The translations under genes were made by a program, and so were the position numbers. The notes below the pieces were generated by a model, which was not told the DNA's origin, searched no databases, and saw only the letters and a program-made list of their open reading frames with translations. This document shows, in pieces, positions 1 to 11,430 of a stretch of DNA of 64,000 bases (the stretch's first letter is position 1; every line of letters starts with the position of its first letter). Origin of the DNA: Deinococcus aquiradiocola (GTDB taxonomy: Bacteria; Deinococcota; Deinococci; Deinococcales; Deinococcaceae); NCBI RefSeq assembly GCF_014646915.1, contig NZ_BMOE01000003.1, positions 321,867-385,866 on the forward strand. The letters run 5' to 3'.

Positions 1-1164
1 CCGGACGCCGTGATTCACGACCTGCGCGGCGGCGTGCTGCTGCCGGGCTTCGTGGACACGCACGTCCACTACCCGCAGGTGCGGGTGCTGGGCGGGCTGG
101 GCATGCCGCTGCTGGAGTGGCTGGACCGCAACACCCTGCCGGAGGAGGCGCGCTTCTCGGACGCCCTGTACGCGCGCACCGTCGCGCAGGAGTTCCTGTC
201 GGGCCTCGCCCTGCACGGCACCACGACGGCCCTGGTGTTCGGCAGTCATTACGCGGGCGCGATGGAGGCCTTCTTCGGGGAGGCGCAGCGGTCCGGGCTG
301 CGGATCGTGGCAGGCCAGGTGGTCAGCGACCGCATGCTGCGCCCGGAACTGCACACCACGCCAGACGCGGCGTACCGCGAGGGCCTCGCGCTCGCCGGAC
401 GCTGGCACGGGCAGGGGCGTCTGCTGTACGCCGTCACGCCCCGCTTCTCGCTGAGCGCGTCGGAAAGCATCCTGGACGCGTGTGCCGCCCTGCTGCGCGA
501 CGTGCCGGGCGCACGCTTCACGTCGCACATCAACGAGAACCTGCAGGAGATCCGCACGGTTGCCGACCTGTTCCCGCAGGCGCGCGACTACCTGGACACG
601 TACGAGCAGGCGGGCCTGCTGGGGCGGCGCAGCGTGCTCGCGCACAACGTGCACCCGCAGGACCGGGAACTCGCGCATCTCGCCGCGCACGGCTGCAGCG
701 TCGCGCACTGCCCGTGCAGCAACAGCGCGCTCGGCAGCGGGTTCTTCCCGCTCGCGCGGCACGTGGAGGCGGGCGTGCGGGTGTCGCTCGGGACGGACGT
801 GGGCGGCGGGACGGGCTTCGGGATGCTGAAGGAGGGCCTGCAGGCGTACTTCATGCAGCAGCTCATGCCGGGCGGGCGTCCGCTCACGCCGACCGACCTG
901 CTGTACCTCGCGACGCGGGCGGGCGCGGAGGCGCTCGACCTGCAGGACGTGACGGGCGACTTCGGGGTTGGCCGGAGCTTCGACGCGGTGCTGCTGCGCC
1001 CGGCGGAAGGCACGCCGCTCGGCACGGTGCTGCGGCACGCGGAGAGCGCCGAACGGACGCTCGCGGCCCTCTTCGCGATGGGCGGCGCGCCCGACGTGGC
1101 GCAGGTGTGGGTGGCGGGCGACACCGTGCACGGCGGCCCCGCCCCTGTGCGCGCCCCCCTGTGA
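1..1164 (+). CDS. guaD: Guanine deaminase, 5' end cut by window edge
   Basis: Amidohydrolase that turns guanine into xanthine in the cytoplasm. The frame is open from base 1, so the true start lies outside the window; about 385 residues are visible against roughly 430-450 for the family. The zinc-site HxH lies in GFVDTHVHYPQ near bases 46-78, followed by TSHINEN, SVLAHNVHPQD, the guanine-deaminase stretch VAHCPCSNSALGSG and the metal-ligand Asp in SLGTDVGGG. The glycerate kinase gene begins 24 nt after the stop, so the two are probably cotranscribed. Inference: both serve purine breakdown, with guanine passing through xanthine and urate to glyoxylate and glycerate. The enzymes between are not in this window. 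Other amidohydrolase specificities are possible but less likely given the CPCSN motif. Confidence 0.9.
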   Translation, partial: PDAVIHDLRGGVLLPGFVDTHVHYPQVRVLGGLGMPLLEWLDRNTLPEEARFSDALYARTVAQEFLSGLALHGTTTALVFGSHYAGAMEAFFGEAQRSGLRIVAGQVVSDRMLRPELHTTPDAAYREGLALAGRWHGQGRLLYAVTPRFSLSASESILDACAALLRDVPGARFTSHINENLQEIRTVADLFPQARDYLDTYEQAGLLGRRSVLAHNVHPQDRELAHLAAHGCSVAHCPCSNSALGSGFFPLARHVEAGVRVSLGTDVGGGTGFGMLKEGLQAYFMQQLMPGGRPLTPTDLLYLATRAGAEALDLQDVTGDFGVGRSFDAVLLRPAEGTPLGTVLRHAESAERTLAALFAMGGAPDVAQVWVAGDTVHGGPAPVRAPL

Positions 1165-1188
1165 GTGCCTGCCCGTGAACGTACGGAC

Positions 1189-2451
1189 ATGAACGTCACG
1201 GACGCGCCGCGCGCGGTGCTGGAACGCGCGTTCCGGGCGGCGCTCGCCGCCACCGACCCCGGCACGCTCACGGCCGCCCACCTGCCTGGCCGCGCCCCGA
1301 CCGGCATCCTGGCCTTCGGCAAGGCGGCGCCCGCCATGCTGCGCGCGGCGCTGCAGGCCTTCCCCGGCGTCCCCGCACTGCTCGTCCCGCCGCACGGCCT
1401 GCCCGCTTCGGACGTGCGGGCGACCGTCATTCCGGCCGGGCATCCCGTCCCCGACGACGGGAGCCTGCAGGCCGGGCGGGCCGCGCTGGCCCTCGCGGGC
1501 GCGCAGGGGGCGGACGGGCACCTGCTCGTCCTGGGGTCCGGCGGCGGGAGCGCCCTGCTGTCCAGCCCGTGGGGCGTGACGCCCGCACAGAAACAGGACC
1601 TCACCCGCGCCCTCCTCGCGAGCGGCGCGGACATCGCGGACATCAACACCGTCCGCAAACACCTGTCGCGCGTGAAGGGCGGACGGCTCGCGGCCGCCAC
1701 GTCCGCGCGCGTCACGGCGCTGCTGCTGTCGGACGTGATCGGGGACGACCCGGCCACCATCGCGTCCGGCCCGACCGTGCCGGACCCCGGCACCTTCGCG
1801 GACGCGCTCGCCGTGCTGGACCGTTTCGGCATTCCCGCCCCGGAGGCCCGCGCCCACCTGCGGGCGGGGGTGCACGGCGAGGTGCCCGACACCCCGAAGC
1901 CCGGCACGTTCGGGGACCGGGTGCAGGCCGCCGTGATCGGGTCCGGCCGTCACCTGCTGACGGCCCTGCGGGACGCCCTCACGCGCGAAGGGGTGGACGC
2001 CACCGTCGGCGCGCACGACCTGCACGGCGAGGTGACCGCCGTGGCGCGCGACCTTGCCGCGCTCGTCCTGCGGGAACCGGCCCGTGCCCGGCCGCACGTC
2101 CTGCTGAGCGGCGGGGAGCCGACCGTCACCCTCGGCCCGCACCCCGGCGAGGGGGGCCGCAACCACGAACTGGCCCTCGCGCTCGCCCTCGCCCTGGACG
2201 GCCGGCAGCGGGGCGTGCACGCCCTCATGGCCGGGTCGGACGGCATGGACGGCACCACCGGCGCTGCCGGGGCCTTCGTGACGCCCGACACCCTCGCCCG
2301 CGCCCGCGCGCAGGGGCTCGACCCGGCCCTGTTCCTGGCGCGGCACGACAGCGGCACCCTGTTCGCCGCCCTGCACGACCAGCTCGTCACCGGACCGACC
2401 GGCACCAACCTCAACGACGTGCACGCCCTCTGGCTGCCCACCGGACCCTGA
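1189..2451 (+). CDS. Glycerate 2-kinase (MOFRL/TtuD family)
   Basis: Predicted to phosphorylate D-glycerate to 2-phosphoglycerate; members are often mislabelled hydroxypyruvate reductase. Family landmarks run in order: ILAFGKAAPAML, PAGHPVPDDGS, the glycine-rich LVLGSGGGSALL, NTVRKHLSRVKGG, LLSDVIGDDPATIASGPT, and the C-terminal MOFRL domain with LLSGGEPTVT and GGRNHELALALAL. The length of about 420 residues is normal. The start is not firm: GTG at 1165 follows the guaD stop directly, while ATG at 1189 overlaps the stop of a five-codon frame (ATGA). I chose 1189 because neither has a clear Shine-Dalgarno and family N-termini start close to the helix after it. Placement right after guanine deaminase fits glyoxylate-to-glycerate salvage, which is inference. 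Confidence 0.85.
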   Translation: MNVTDAPRAVLERAFRAALAATDPGTLTAAHLPGRAPTGILAFGKAAPAMLRAALQAFPGVPALLVPPHGLPASDVRATVIPAGHPVPDDGSLQAGRAALALAGAQGADGHLLVLGSGGGSALLSSPWGVTPAQKQDLTRALLASGADIADINTVRKHLSRVKGGRLAAATSARVTALLLSDVIGDDPATIASGPTVPDPGTFADALAVLDRFGIPAPEARAHLRAGVHGEVPDTPKPGTFGDRVQAAVIGSGRHLLTALRDALTREGVDATVGAHDLHGEVTAVARDLAALVLREPARARPHVLLSGGEPTVTLGPHPGEGGRNHELALALALALDGRQRGVHALMAGSDGMDGTTGAAGAFVTPDTLARARAQGLDPALFLARHDSGTLFAALHDQLVTGPTGTNLNDVHALWLPTGP

Positions 2452-2501
2452 ATCCACCGGCGGGGTACACTGCGGCCACCCACGCCGCCCCGGAGGTCCA
2501 C

Positions 2502-2813
2502 ATGCACCGGATGATCGTGCTGTACCCGTTTCCCGAAGATCCCGCCGCGTTCCTCGCGCACTACCAGGACACGCACGCGTCCCTCGTCCTGCAGCTCCAG
2601 GGCCTGCGGGACTTCAGGTACGGCAAGACGCCGCCGCTGGGGGCGGGCGAACGCCCGTACGACCTGATCGCGCACCTCGACTTCGACGACGAGGCCAGCA
2701 TGATGGCCGCCATGACCTCCGAGCACGGCCAGTGCGTCGCGGCCGACGTGCCGAACTCCTCGCCCGGCGGCGCGACCATCCTGCACCAGCACCTCACCGT
2801 CCCCGGACGCTGA
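2502..2813 (+). CDS. EthD family protein
   Basis: A 103-residue protein of the EthD (dimeric alpha-beta barrel) family, recognised from MHRMIVLYP, the FLAHYQDTHASLV segment with the typical Y-x-x-x-H, and the YDLIAHLDFDD segment. Family members are small dimeric proteins of varied or unknown function, some with sterol or quinone substrates; the substrate here cannot be told. A good Shine-Dalgarno (GGAGG, 2492-2496) precedes the ATG, and a -10-like TACACT at 2466-2471 suggests its own promoter just after the glycerate kinase stop. It is followed at once by a perfect inverted repeat that probably ends transcription. Confidence 0.8.
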   Translation: MHRMIVLYPFPEDPAAFLAHYQDTHASLVLQLQGLRDFRYGKTPPLGAGERPYDLIAHLDFDDEASMMAAMTSEHGQCVAADVPNSSPGGATILHQHLTVPGR

Positions 2814-2823
2814 TCCGGGCTCC

Positions 2824-2874
2824 GGTTCATTCCTGTCCCCCCGCCGTGCAGTCCTGGGGGGACAGGAATGAACC
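2824..2874. repeat. Perfect 19-bp inverted repeat
   Basis: GGTTCATTCCTGTCCCCCC at 2824-2842 is matched exactly by its reverse complement at 2856-2874, with a 13-nt loop. A further partial arm (GGTGGGGACAGGG) lies near 2911. It begins 10 nt after the EthD stop. It could be a terminator, though there is no T-run, or a small palindromic repeat element. The perfect arms favour recent spread or selection on the hairpin. Confidence 0.75.
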
Positions 2875-3009
2875 ATTTGCCTGTCTTGCGCGTATATCAG
2901 GTGGGGACAGGGCGACCCGCCCGGCCCGACAGGAGGAAACGATGAATGGAGTGCCGAGAACGCAGTCCAGCTTGCGGCCCGCGCGGAACGCGTCTGCTAG
3001 GGTGCGCGC

Positions 3010-3963
3010 ATGAACGGTCCAGAACGAGACGAGAAGGGCGGCCCGATGCGCTCCCGGCGTGAGGTGCTGCGGCAGGGCGGCCTGGCGGCCATCGGGGCGG
3101 TCGGCCTGGCGGGCGGCCTGGAACTCCTCACCCGGCGTCCCGCGACACGCGTGATGGAGGCCAGTCAGGCCATTCCGGGCCGCGTGTACCGTGGACCGTA
3201 CGACACCACGGAACCCGTGAGCCGCATCTCGGACATCACCGGGTACAACAACTACTACGAGTTCGGGCTGGACAAGGCGGACCCGGCCCGCAACGCGGGC
3301 AGCCTGCGCACGCGGCCCTGGACGGTCCGGATCGACGGTCTGGTCCGCAAACCGCAGACGGTGGACATCGACACCCTGCAGTCGTGGTTCCCGCTGGAGG
3401 ACCGCCTGTACCGCATGCGCTGCGTGGAAGGCTGGAGTCTGGTGATCCCGTGGATGGGCTTCCCGCTCGCGGCGCTGCTGCGGCGCATCGAGCCGGGCAG
3501 CAAGGCCCGCTACGTGCAGTTCACGTCGCTGGCCGACCCGAAACAGATGCCGGGCGTGCGCGACCCCGTGCTGCAGTGGCCGTACCGGGAAGGCCTGCGG
3601 CTCGACGAGGCGATGAACCCCCTGACGATGCTCGCGGTCGGGCTGGACGGCAAGCTCCTCCCGAACCAGAACGGCGCGCCGCTGCGGCTGGTGGTGCCGT
3701 GGAAGTACGGCTTCAAGAACATCAAGGCGATCACGCACATCACGCTGCTCGAAGAACAGCCGAAAACGACGTGGAGTACGGCCGCGCCCGACGAGTACGG
3801 CTTCTACGCGAACGTGAACCCGGCCGTGGATCACCCGCGCTGGAGTCAGGCGACGGAACGCCGGATCGGGGACCTGGGGCGGCGCAAGACCCTGCCGTTC
3901 AACGGGTACGCGGCGCAGGTGGCGGGCCTGTACAAGGGCATGGACCTGCGGAGGAACTTCTGA
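3010..3963 (+). CDS. msrP: Protein-methionine-sulfoxide reductase catalytic subunit MsrP
   Basis: Periplasmic molybdopterin enzyme that reduces methionine sulfoxide in envelope proteins, taking electrons from MsrQ. A twin-arginine signal is visible at residues 15-37 ([10 protein letters not shown] followed by an apolar run), so the folded enzyme is exported with its cofactor. The molybdenum-binding Cys is C138 in YRMRCVEGW, and the sulfite-oxidase-type fold continues through [12 protein letters not shown] and [10 protein letters not shown]. The length of 317 is normal. ATG 3010 sits 6 nt after a -10-like TAGGGT (2998-3003), which suggests a leaderless message; ATG 3046 (MRSRREVL) with an AAGGGCGG upstream is the alternative. 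The gene for the membrane partner MsrQ follows by 37 nt. Confidence 0.93.
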   Translation: MNGPERDEKGGPMRSRREVLRQGGLAAIGAVGLAGGLELLTRRPATRVMEASQAIPGRVYRGPYDTTEPVSRISDITGYNNYYEFGLDKADPARNAGSLRTRPWTVRIDGLVRKPQTVDIDTLQSWFPLEDRLYRMRCVEGWSLVIPWMGFPLAALLRRIEPGSKARYVQFTSLADPKQMPGVRDPVLQWPYREGLRLDEAMNPLTMLAVGLDGKLLPNQNGAPLRLVVPWKYGFKNIKAITHITLLEEQPKTTWSTAAPDEYGFYANVNPAVDHPRWSQATERRIGDLGRRKTLPFNGYAAQVAGLYKGMDLRRNF

Positions 3964-4000
3964 CGCGGCCCTCCGCGCCCGCCGGTCATCGCGGGGTGCC

Positions 4001-4675
4001 GTGCAGGGCCGCGTGACGCGCGCAGGCGCAGGTCAGGGCCGCGCCCTGCCGCCCGGCGCGTGGGTCGTGCCCGCGGCGGCCGTAGGGAGCGTCCTGCCGC
4101 TGGGCGTGCTGCTGCTGGACGCGTTCACGGGACAGCTGGGCGCGAACCCCCTGCAGCGCAGCGAGCAGCAGACGGGCGTGCTGGCCCTCGCGCTGCTGCT
4201 GCTGTCGCTGACGTGCACGCCGCTGCGGCTGCTGGCGGCACGGGTGAACGTGCGCCTGCTGTGGCCCGCCCGCGTCCGGAAGACGCTGGGCCTGTCGGGC
4301 GCGCTGTACGCGTTCGTGCACCTGATCATCTACGGACTGGACCGGGGCTTCAACCCGGCGGGCCTGCTGGTGGACGCCGTGAAACGGCCGTACATCACGG
4401 TGGGCCTCACGGCGCTGCTGCTGCTGATCCCGCTGGTCCTCACGAGCCGTAAGGACTCCGTGAAACGCCTCGGGTTCGTGCGCTGGCAGCGCCTGCACCG
4501 CCTGAGTTACGTGGTGGCGGCCCTCGGGGTGCTGCACTTCTGGTGGTCCGTCAAGAAGGACCACAGCGCCCCGCTGCTGGCCGTGGTGGTGCTCCTGGCG
4601 CTGTTCGCGGTGCGGGCCGTGCTGGCGCGGCGGCGGGAACGGCAGGCGGCGCCGGTGGGAACCGCGCGCCGCTGA
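4001..4675 (+). CDS. msrQ: MsrQ, haem-binding membrane subunit of the MsrPQ system
   Basis: Inner-membrane b-type cytochrome of the ferric-reductase-like family that passes quinol electrons to MsrP. It has about 224 residues with five or six apolar segments. Recognisable pieces are LLLLSLTCTPLRLL, the RKTLGLSGALYAFVHLIIY block with a haem-ligand His, and LGFVRWQRLHRLSYVVAALGVLHFWW-like segments carrying further His ligands. The GTG at 4001 is the first usable start after the msrP stop; GTG 4013 is also possible. It is cotranscribed with msrP, and together they repair oxidised envelope proteins, which suits an oxidation-tolerant bacterium. Confidence 0.9.
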   Translation: MQGRVTRAGAGQGRALPPGAWVVPAAAVGSVLPLGVLLLDAFTGQLGANPLQRSEQQTGVLALALLLLSLTCTPLRLLAARVNVRLLWPARVRKTLGLSGALYAFVHLIIYGLDRGFNPAGLLVDAVKRPYITVGLTALLLLIPLVLTSRKDSVKRLGFVRWQRLHRLSYVVAALGVLHFWWSVKKDHSAPLLAVVVLLALFAVRAVLARRRERQAAPVGTARR

Positions 4676-4701
4676 CCCGCCCGTGTGGCATCATGCCGGG
4701 C

Positions 4702-4752
4702 ATGAAGCGGCACTCGGAGTGGTGGGCGCGCCCCGGGCCGGGAGGAACGTGA
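4702..4752 (+). CDS. Putative 16-residue upstream open frame coupled to the IclR gene
   Basis: ATG 4702 opens MKRHSEWWARPGPGGT, whose TGA (4750-4752) overlaps the GTG start of the IclR gene as GTGA. A -10-like CATCAT (4689-4694) lies 7 nt before the ATG, so the frame could start a leaderless message. Translation of this frame would bring ribosomes to the regulator's start. It is a prediction from layout alone; a chance frame in G+C-rich DNA cannot be excluded. Confidence 0.35.
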   Translation: MKRHSEWWARPGPGGT

Positions 4753-5555
4753 GCGGCGTGCGGCCCGGACGCAGGCAGCAGGCGGAAGCGTCGCCCGTAC
4801 GGACGCTGGAGCGCGGGCTGCTGCTGCTGCGCGTGCTGGGCGAAGCGCCGGGCGGCCGGGCAGGCCTCACGCTCAGCGAACTGGCGCGGGCGGTGGACCT
4901 GCCGGCCAGCACGGCCTTCAGGCTCCTGCAGACACTCAGGGCGCAGGGCTTCGCGCACCTGACAGACGACGGGCACTGGCTGGTGGGCGCGCAGGCCTTC
5001 GTGACGGGCAGCGCGTACCTGGAGCGCGGCGGGCCGCAGGAGCGGCTGATCCGCACGGCGCGGCCCGGCATGGACGCCCTCGCCGCGCAGCTCGGGGAGA
5101 CCGTGAACCTCGCGGTGCTGTGGGAGGGGCAGGTCATGTACCTCGCGCAGTCGGAGGGGCGCGGGCTGCTGCGCATGTTCACGCACGTCGGGGCGCGCGC
5201 GCCGCTTCACTGCACGGGCGCCGGCAAGGTGCTGCTCGCGTGGTCCGGGCAGCCGGTCCCTGCCGGGCCGTACCCGGCGTTCACGCCGCACACCCTGACG
5301 GACGCGCCCGCACTGGAGCGTCACCTGACGGGCGTGCGCGAGCAGGGTTTCGCACTGGACGACGAGGAGCGCGAACTGGGCGTGCGGTGCCTCGCGGTGC
5401 CGGTGTGGGGCCGGGCGGGCGGACGCGAGGGCGGGCGCGTCCTGGCGTCCCTGAGCGTGTCGGCGCCCGCGTCCCGGCTGGACCGCGCGCAGGTGCCCGC
5501 CCTGGCGGAGACGCTCGCGCAGGCCGCGCGGGACGTGACGGCCCGCCTCAGCTGA
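4749..5555 (+). CDS. IclR family transcriptional regulator
   Basis: A 268-residue DNA-binding regulator. The N-terminal winged helix-turn-helix shows TLSELARAVDLPASTAFRLLQTL and the dimer/linker helix RTLERGLLLLRVL; the C-terminal ligand domain shows ETVNLAVLWEGQVMYLAQ, HCTGAGKVLLAW and GFALDDEERELGVRCLAVPV, all typical of IclR. GTG 4749 was chosen because it overlaps the stop of a short upstream frame; a GGAGG lies just before it. IclR members often sense glyoxylate, pyruvate or allantoin-type metabolites. A 15-bp IclR-like palindrome precedes malate synthase at 28925, which makes that gene a possible target; this is inference. Confidence 0.87.
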   Translation: MSGVRPGRRQQAEASPVRTLERGLLLLRVLGEAPGGRAGLTLSELARAVDLPASTAFRLLQTLRAQGFAHLTDDGHWLVGAQAFVTGSAYLERGGPQERLIRTARPGMDALAAQLGETVNLAVLWEGQVMYLAQSEGRGLLRMFTHVGARAPLHCTGAGKVLLAWSGQPVPAGPYPAFTPHTLTDAPALERHLTGVREQGFALDDEERELGVRCLAVPVWGRAGGREGGRVLASLSVSAPASRLDRAQVPALAETLAQAARDVTARLS

Positions 5556-5657
5556 AGCGGCGCCCGCCGGTCCAGCTGCAGGGGCGGGCGCGTCTGACTG
5601 GCCCAGTTCATCCGGTGTGGCGCTCGTGCCGCCCGGCTGAACCCGGGCGTTCAGCTC

Positions 5658-5783
5658 ATCGGTTTTGATCCGATTCCAGGGATGCCGGGAACAGCACCGA
5701 CATCCCTTCCACCTCCTCAAAACCGTACTTGTTGGTGCTCGCTCCGCTCGGCTGAACTCCACAAGTTCAGCTCAAAACCGTAT
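5658..5783 (-). repeat. 127-bp dispersed intergenic repeat, copy A
   Basis: Read on the minus strand it begins ATACGGTTTTGAGC and ends near GATCAAAACCGAT, so the ends are inverted repeats of each other, with 2 nt missing at the distal end. Inside are a GCTGAACT/AGTTCAGC hairpin, an internal second copy of the end motif (TACGGTTTTGAGG) and a GGGATG/CATCCC hairpin. It matches copies at 20930-21056 and 27469-27595 over nearly its whole length. It lies between two converging genes. Small dispersed repeats of this kind are known from Deinococcus genomes; it has no coding capacity and may be a MITE-like element. Confidence 0.88.
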
Positions 5784-5793
5784 CAGGTTGGGT

Positions 5794-7575
5794 TCAGGGG
5801 CGGGTGTTCTGGCCCTCGAAGTACGTCCGGGCGAGCGTGACGGCGTCCCGCCCGACGGTGTGCCCGACGAGTCGGCCGCTCAGGTCGTCCGGTTCGATGT
5901 GAATGCCGCCCCAAATGCGCGACTGGCCGGACTGGTCGGCCGCGTCGAAGTACGTCGCCCACTGCAGGTGGATGGGCTGCATGTTGGTCGGGGAGCTGGT
6001 CCGGATGAACCCGGTGGGCAGCACCTCGTCGTGCAGGCCGCCGGGAAAGTACGCGGAGCCGGTCAGGTCCGTGAGGACCTCGGCGGCCGCGCGGCTGAAG
6101 GTGGAGTGCCCGGAGATGAAGCCGGGGAAGGCGGGGCTCACGAAGTCGTTCCGCTGGTACGGCACCCAGTCGAGCGGGTCCTCCGTCCCGAAGGAGAGAT
6201 TCCAGCCGTGCACCATCAGGGTGCCGTTCCGCGTTTCGGTCACGCCGTCCTGCGGGAGCAGCTGGTGTTCGCGCGCGAGGTACCGGACGAGCGAGATGGG
6301 GCGCGGCGCGTCGGTGCGGCGTTTGATGTCCCAGGCGCTGATGGCGGCGTCGTGCAGCGCGCCGTTCAGGGCGAGGTACAGTTTCACGTCCCATTCGAGC
6401 GGGTCGAGGAGCGGGCCGGTCCCGCCGAGGCGGCGCTGGAAGCCGGGCGTGTCGGTGACGCTGTTCGCGATGACGTTCCAGTGGCCGGGCGGCGTCTCGG
6501 AGCGCGGGCCGTCGGCCCAGAACTCGGCGATGGCGCGCCCATAGTCGGCCCGGAGGAGCGTGTTGGGGGCGTAGGGCGCGCCGGTGACGGGGTTGAGCGG
6601 GTGACCGGTGCCGTCGTTCGTGCCGAGGGTGTCGTTGCCGAGGTGGGCGGGCGAGGCGTCGAGCGTGTCTGGGCGGGCGGGGTCGAGGGCGGCCTGCCTG
6701 GCGAGCAGGTCCGGAATCCAGCGTTCCCGCATGCGCGGGTCGTGGACGCTGGGGGCGGGGCCGGGGTCGTGCCAGTACGTGCCGGTCCTGGTCATGGCGA
6801 ACGGCTGGACGCTGCCCCAGTGGGCGCCCATGAAGGGCTGCGGTCCCTGCTGCCGGATGCCGTTCTGCGTGAACGGTGCGAGCAGCTGCAGGCGTTGCCA
6901 GTGGTCGGGGTCCTGCACGTCGATGCCGCGCTGTTCGGGGTGCAGCGGGGCGTTCGTGAAGGTGTAGCCGCTGGTGTCGGCGTAGGCGTTCGCTTCGTTG
7001 GAGCCGTCGTTCAGGGTCGCGTCGAGGATCTGCTGTCCCACGCGGTTGCCGGTCGCGGCGGGCGTGTCGCCGGTCAGGGTGTCGGCGGCGGGGTCGAGTC
7101 CGGCGTGCCGGAGGTGGTCGTCGAAGCATGCGGCGAGGCCCGGCACGGTCTGCGCGAAGCGGGCGCGCAGCACGCGGCGCGCGGCGTACTCGACGGCCAC
7201 GTCGCGGTCGGCGGCGCTGCCGGTCTGTTTGGTGTGCACGTACACGCCGCGCGCGCCGGGGTCGTAGCTGGCCCAGGTGTCGTACATGGCGGCCGACAGG
7301 TGGTAGAGGGTGCGGGCGTGCACGGTCGGCTGCGGGAGCACGTTGCGGACGGCGTTGAGGGCCAGTTCGTCCCACACGCGGGCGGGCGAGTGCCCGGCCG
7401 CTTCCACGGCGCTCCACTGGTCGGGCGTGAGGTTGCAGGTGCGGGAGACAGGGGGCGTGCCGGGCGTGCTGTCGAAGCAGGCGGTGAGGCTCAGGAGGAG
7501 CGTCACGCCGAGCGCGCCCGTCAGGAGGCCACGGCGCGTGCCGGGACGGGAGGAGCGGTTTAACGGAACGTTCAT
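5794..7575 (-). CDS. Vanadium-dependent haloperoxidase / PAP2-superfamily lipoprotein
   Basis: A 593-residue exported protein with an N-terminal signal peptide ending in a lipobox (LLSLTAC), so it is probably anchored at the outer face of the membrane. The whole vanadate/phosphate-binding signature is present: K-x6-RP in IKRRTDAPRPISL, SGH in FISGHSTFS, and S-R-x5-H-x3-D in SRIWGGIHIEPD. Members are either haloperoxidases or acid phosphatases; the long form with intact residues favours the haloperoxidase-like group, but sequence alone cannot settle the reaction. The start at 7575 is supported by a -10-like CATGAT 7 nt upstream on the minus strand; GTG 7617 and ATGs 7584 and 7587 are alternatives. 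It is divergent from ackA. Confidence 0.85.
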   Translation of the reverse strand: MNVPLNRSSRPGTRRGLLTGALGVTLLLSLTACFDSTPGTPPVSRTCNLTPDQWSAVEAAGHSPARVWDELALNAVRNVLPQPTVHARTLYHLSAAMYDTWASYDPGARGVYVHTKQTGSAADRDVAVEYAARRVLRARFAQTVPGLAACFDDHLRHAGLDPAADTLTGDTPAATGNRVGQQILDATLNDGSNEANAYADTSGYTFTNAPLHPEQRGIDVQDPDHWQRLQLLAPFTQNGIRQQGPQPFMGAHWGSVQPFAMTRTGTYWHDPGPAPSVHDPRMRERWIPDLLARQAALDPARPDTLDASPAHLGNDTLGTNDGTGHPLNPVTGAPYAPNTLLRADYGRAIAEFWADGPRSETPPGHWNVIANSVTDTPGFQRRLGGTGPLLDPLEWDVKLYLALNGALHDAAISAWDIKRRTDAPRPISLVRYLAREHQLLPQDGVTETRNGTLMVHGWNLSFGTEDPLDWVPYQRNDFVSPAFPGFISGHSTFSRAAAEVLTDLTGSAYFPGGLHDEVLPTGFIRTSSPTNMQPIHLQWATYFDAADQSGQSRIWGGIHIEPDDLSGRLVGHTVGRDAVTLARTYFEGQNTRP

Positions 7576-7726
7576 GAAGAACATCATGCGGGAAGGCGGG
7601 AATCGGCGGGTCCACACCTGCCCGCCCGGACCTGCAGGGCCGGGAGACGCGATTCACCAGCGGAAGCTGAAGATTGCGGTAGCCGCGCCTGCAGCCGCTC
7701 ACGGCCGGAACGGTCAGAATACAGGC

Positions 7727-11019
<3,293 letters not shown>

Positions 11020-11078
11020 AATTCGTTTGGGGAGCGGGGCCGGTATTGAGGTCCGGGCTTGCTGCTAGGGTGGGGGCG

Positions 11079-11279
11079 ATGAATTCGATGTTTCTGCCCG
11101 GTGAACTGCTGCCCGCTCTGGATGATGTGCTGGTGGGGCCGCTGTACCACGTGTTGCTGCCGGGCGGGTCGGTGGGGACGGTGCAGTTGCGTGCGGACGG
11201 CTGGGTGTGGCGCAGCCTGAGTGGCGGGCGGTCCCAGCGGGGCGGTCGGGCGGAACTGGAAGCCTGGCTGGCAGGATGA
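11079..11279 (+). CDS. Small hypothetical protein
   Basis: A 66-residue frame starting MNSMFLPGELLPAL and ending AELEAWLAG. ATG 11079 lies 7 nt after a -10-like TAGGGT (11066-11071), the same layout as the leaderless genes elsewhere in this window, which is the main reason to believe it. There is no recognised domain, signal peptide or membrane span; the middle (GGSVGTVQLRADGWVWRS) looks like beta strands. It sits alone between pta and the MBL-fold gene. Function unknown. Confidence 0.55.
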   Translation: MNSMFLPGELLPALDDVLVGPLYHVLLPGGSVGTVQLRADGWVWRSLSGGRSQRGGRAELEAWLAG

Positions 11280-11430
11280 TCTGCGCGGGGTGCGGGGCGC
11301 CGTGTCCTGCTTCCCCGCGTTGACGTGTCGTGCCGCTGGTGTCGCGCCGCGCGGGGCCAGCCGCGGCGTATGGTCTGGTGTTCGCGTCCGGGCGGCGGGT
11401 TCGCGTGCCACTCGGGTGATCTGCCGGAGT

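Noticed and set aside
1175..1192. A five-codon mini-frame overlapping the glycerate kinase ATG
   Set aside because: It lies within a likely operon, has no promoter box, and NTGA overlaps are common by chance.
3996..4016. A six-codon mini-frame overlapping a possible GTG start of msrQ at 4013
   Set aside because: There is no -10 box before it and GTG 4001 is in frame and earlier, so it cannot be separated from chance.
5665..7563. A 632-residue plus-strand frame across the haloperoxidase gene
   Set aside because: It starts inside the dispersed repeat and mirrors the minus-strand gene, whose signal peptide and active-site motifs are intact.
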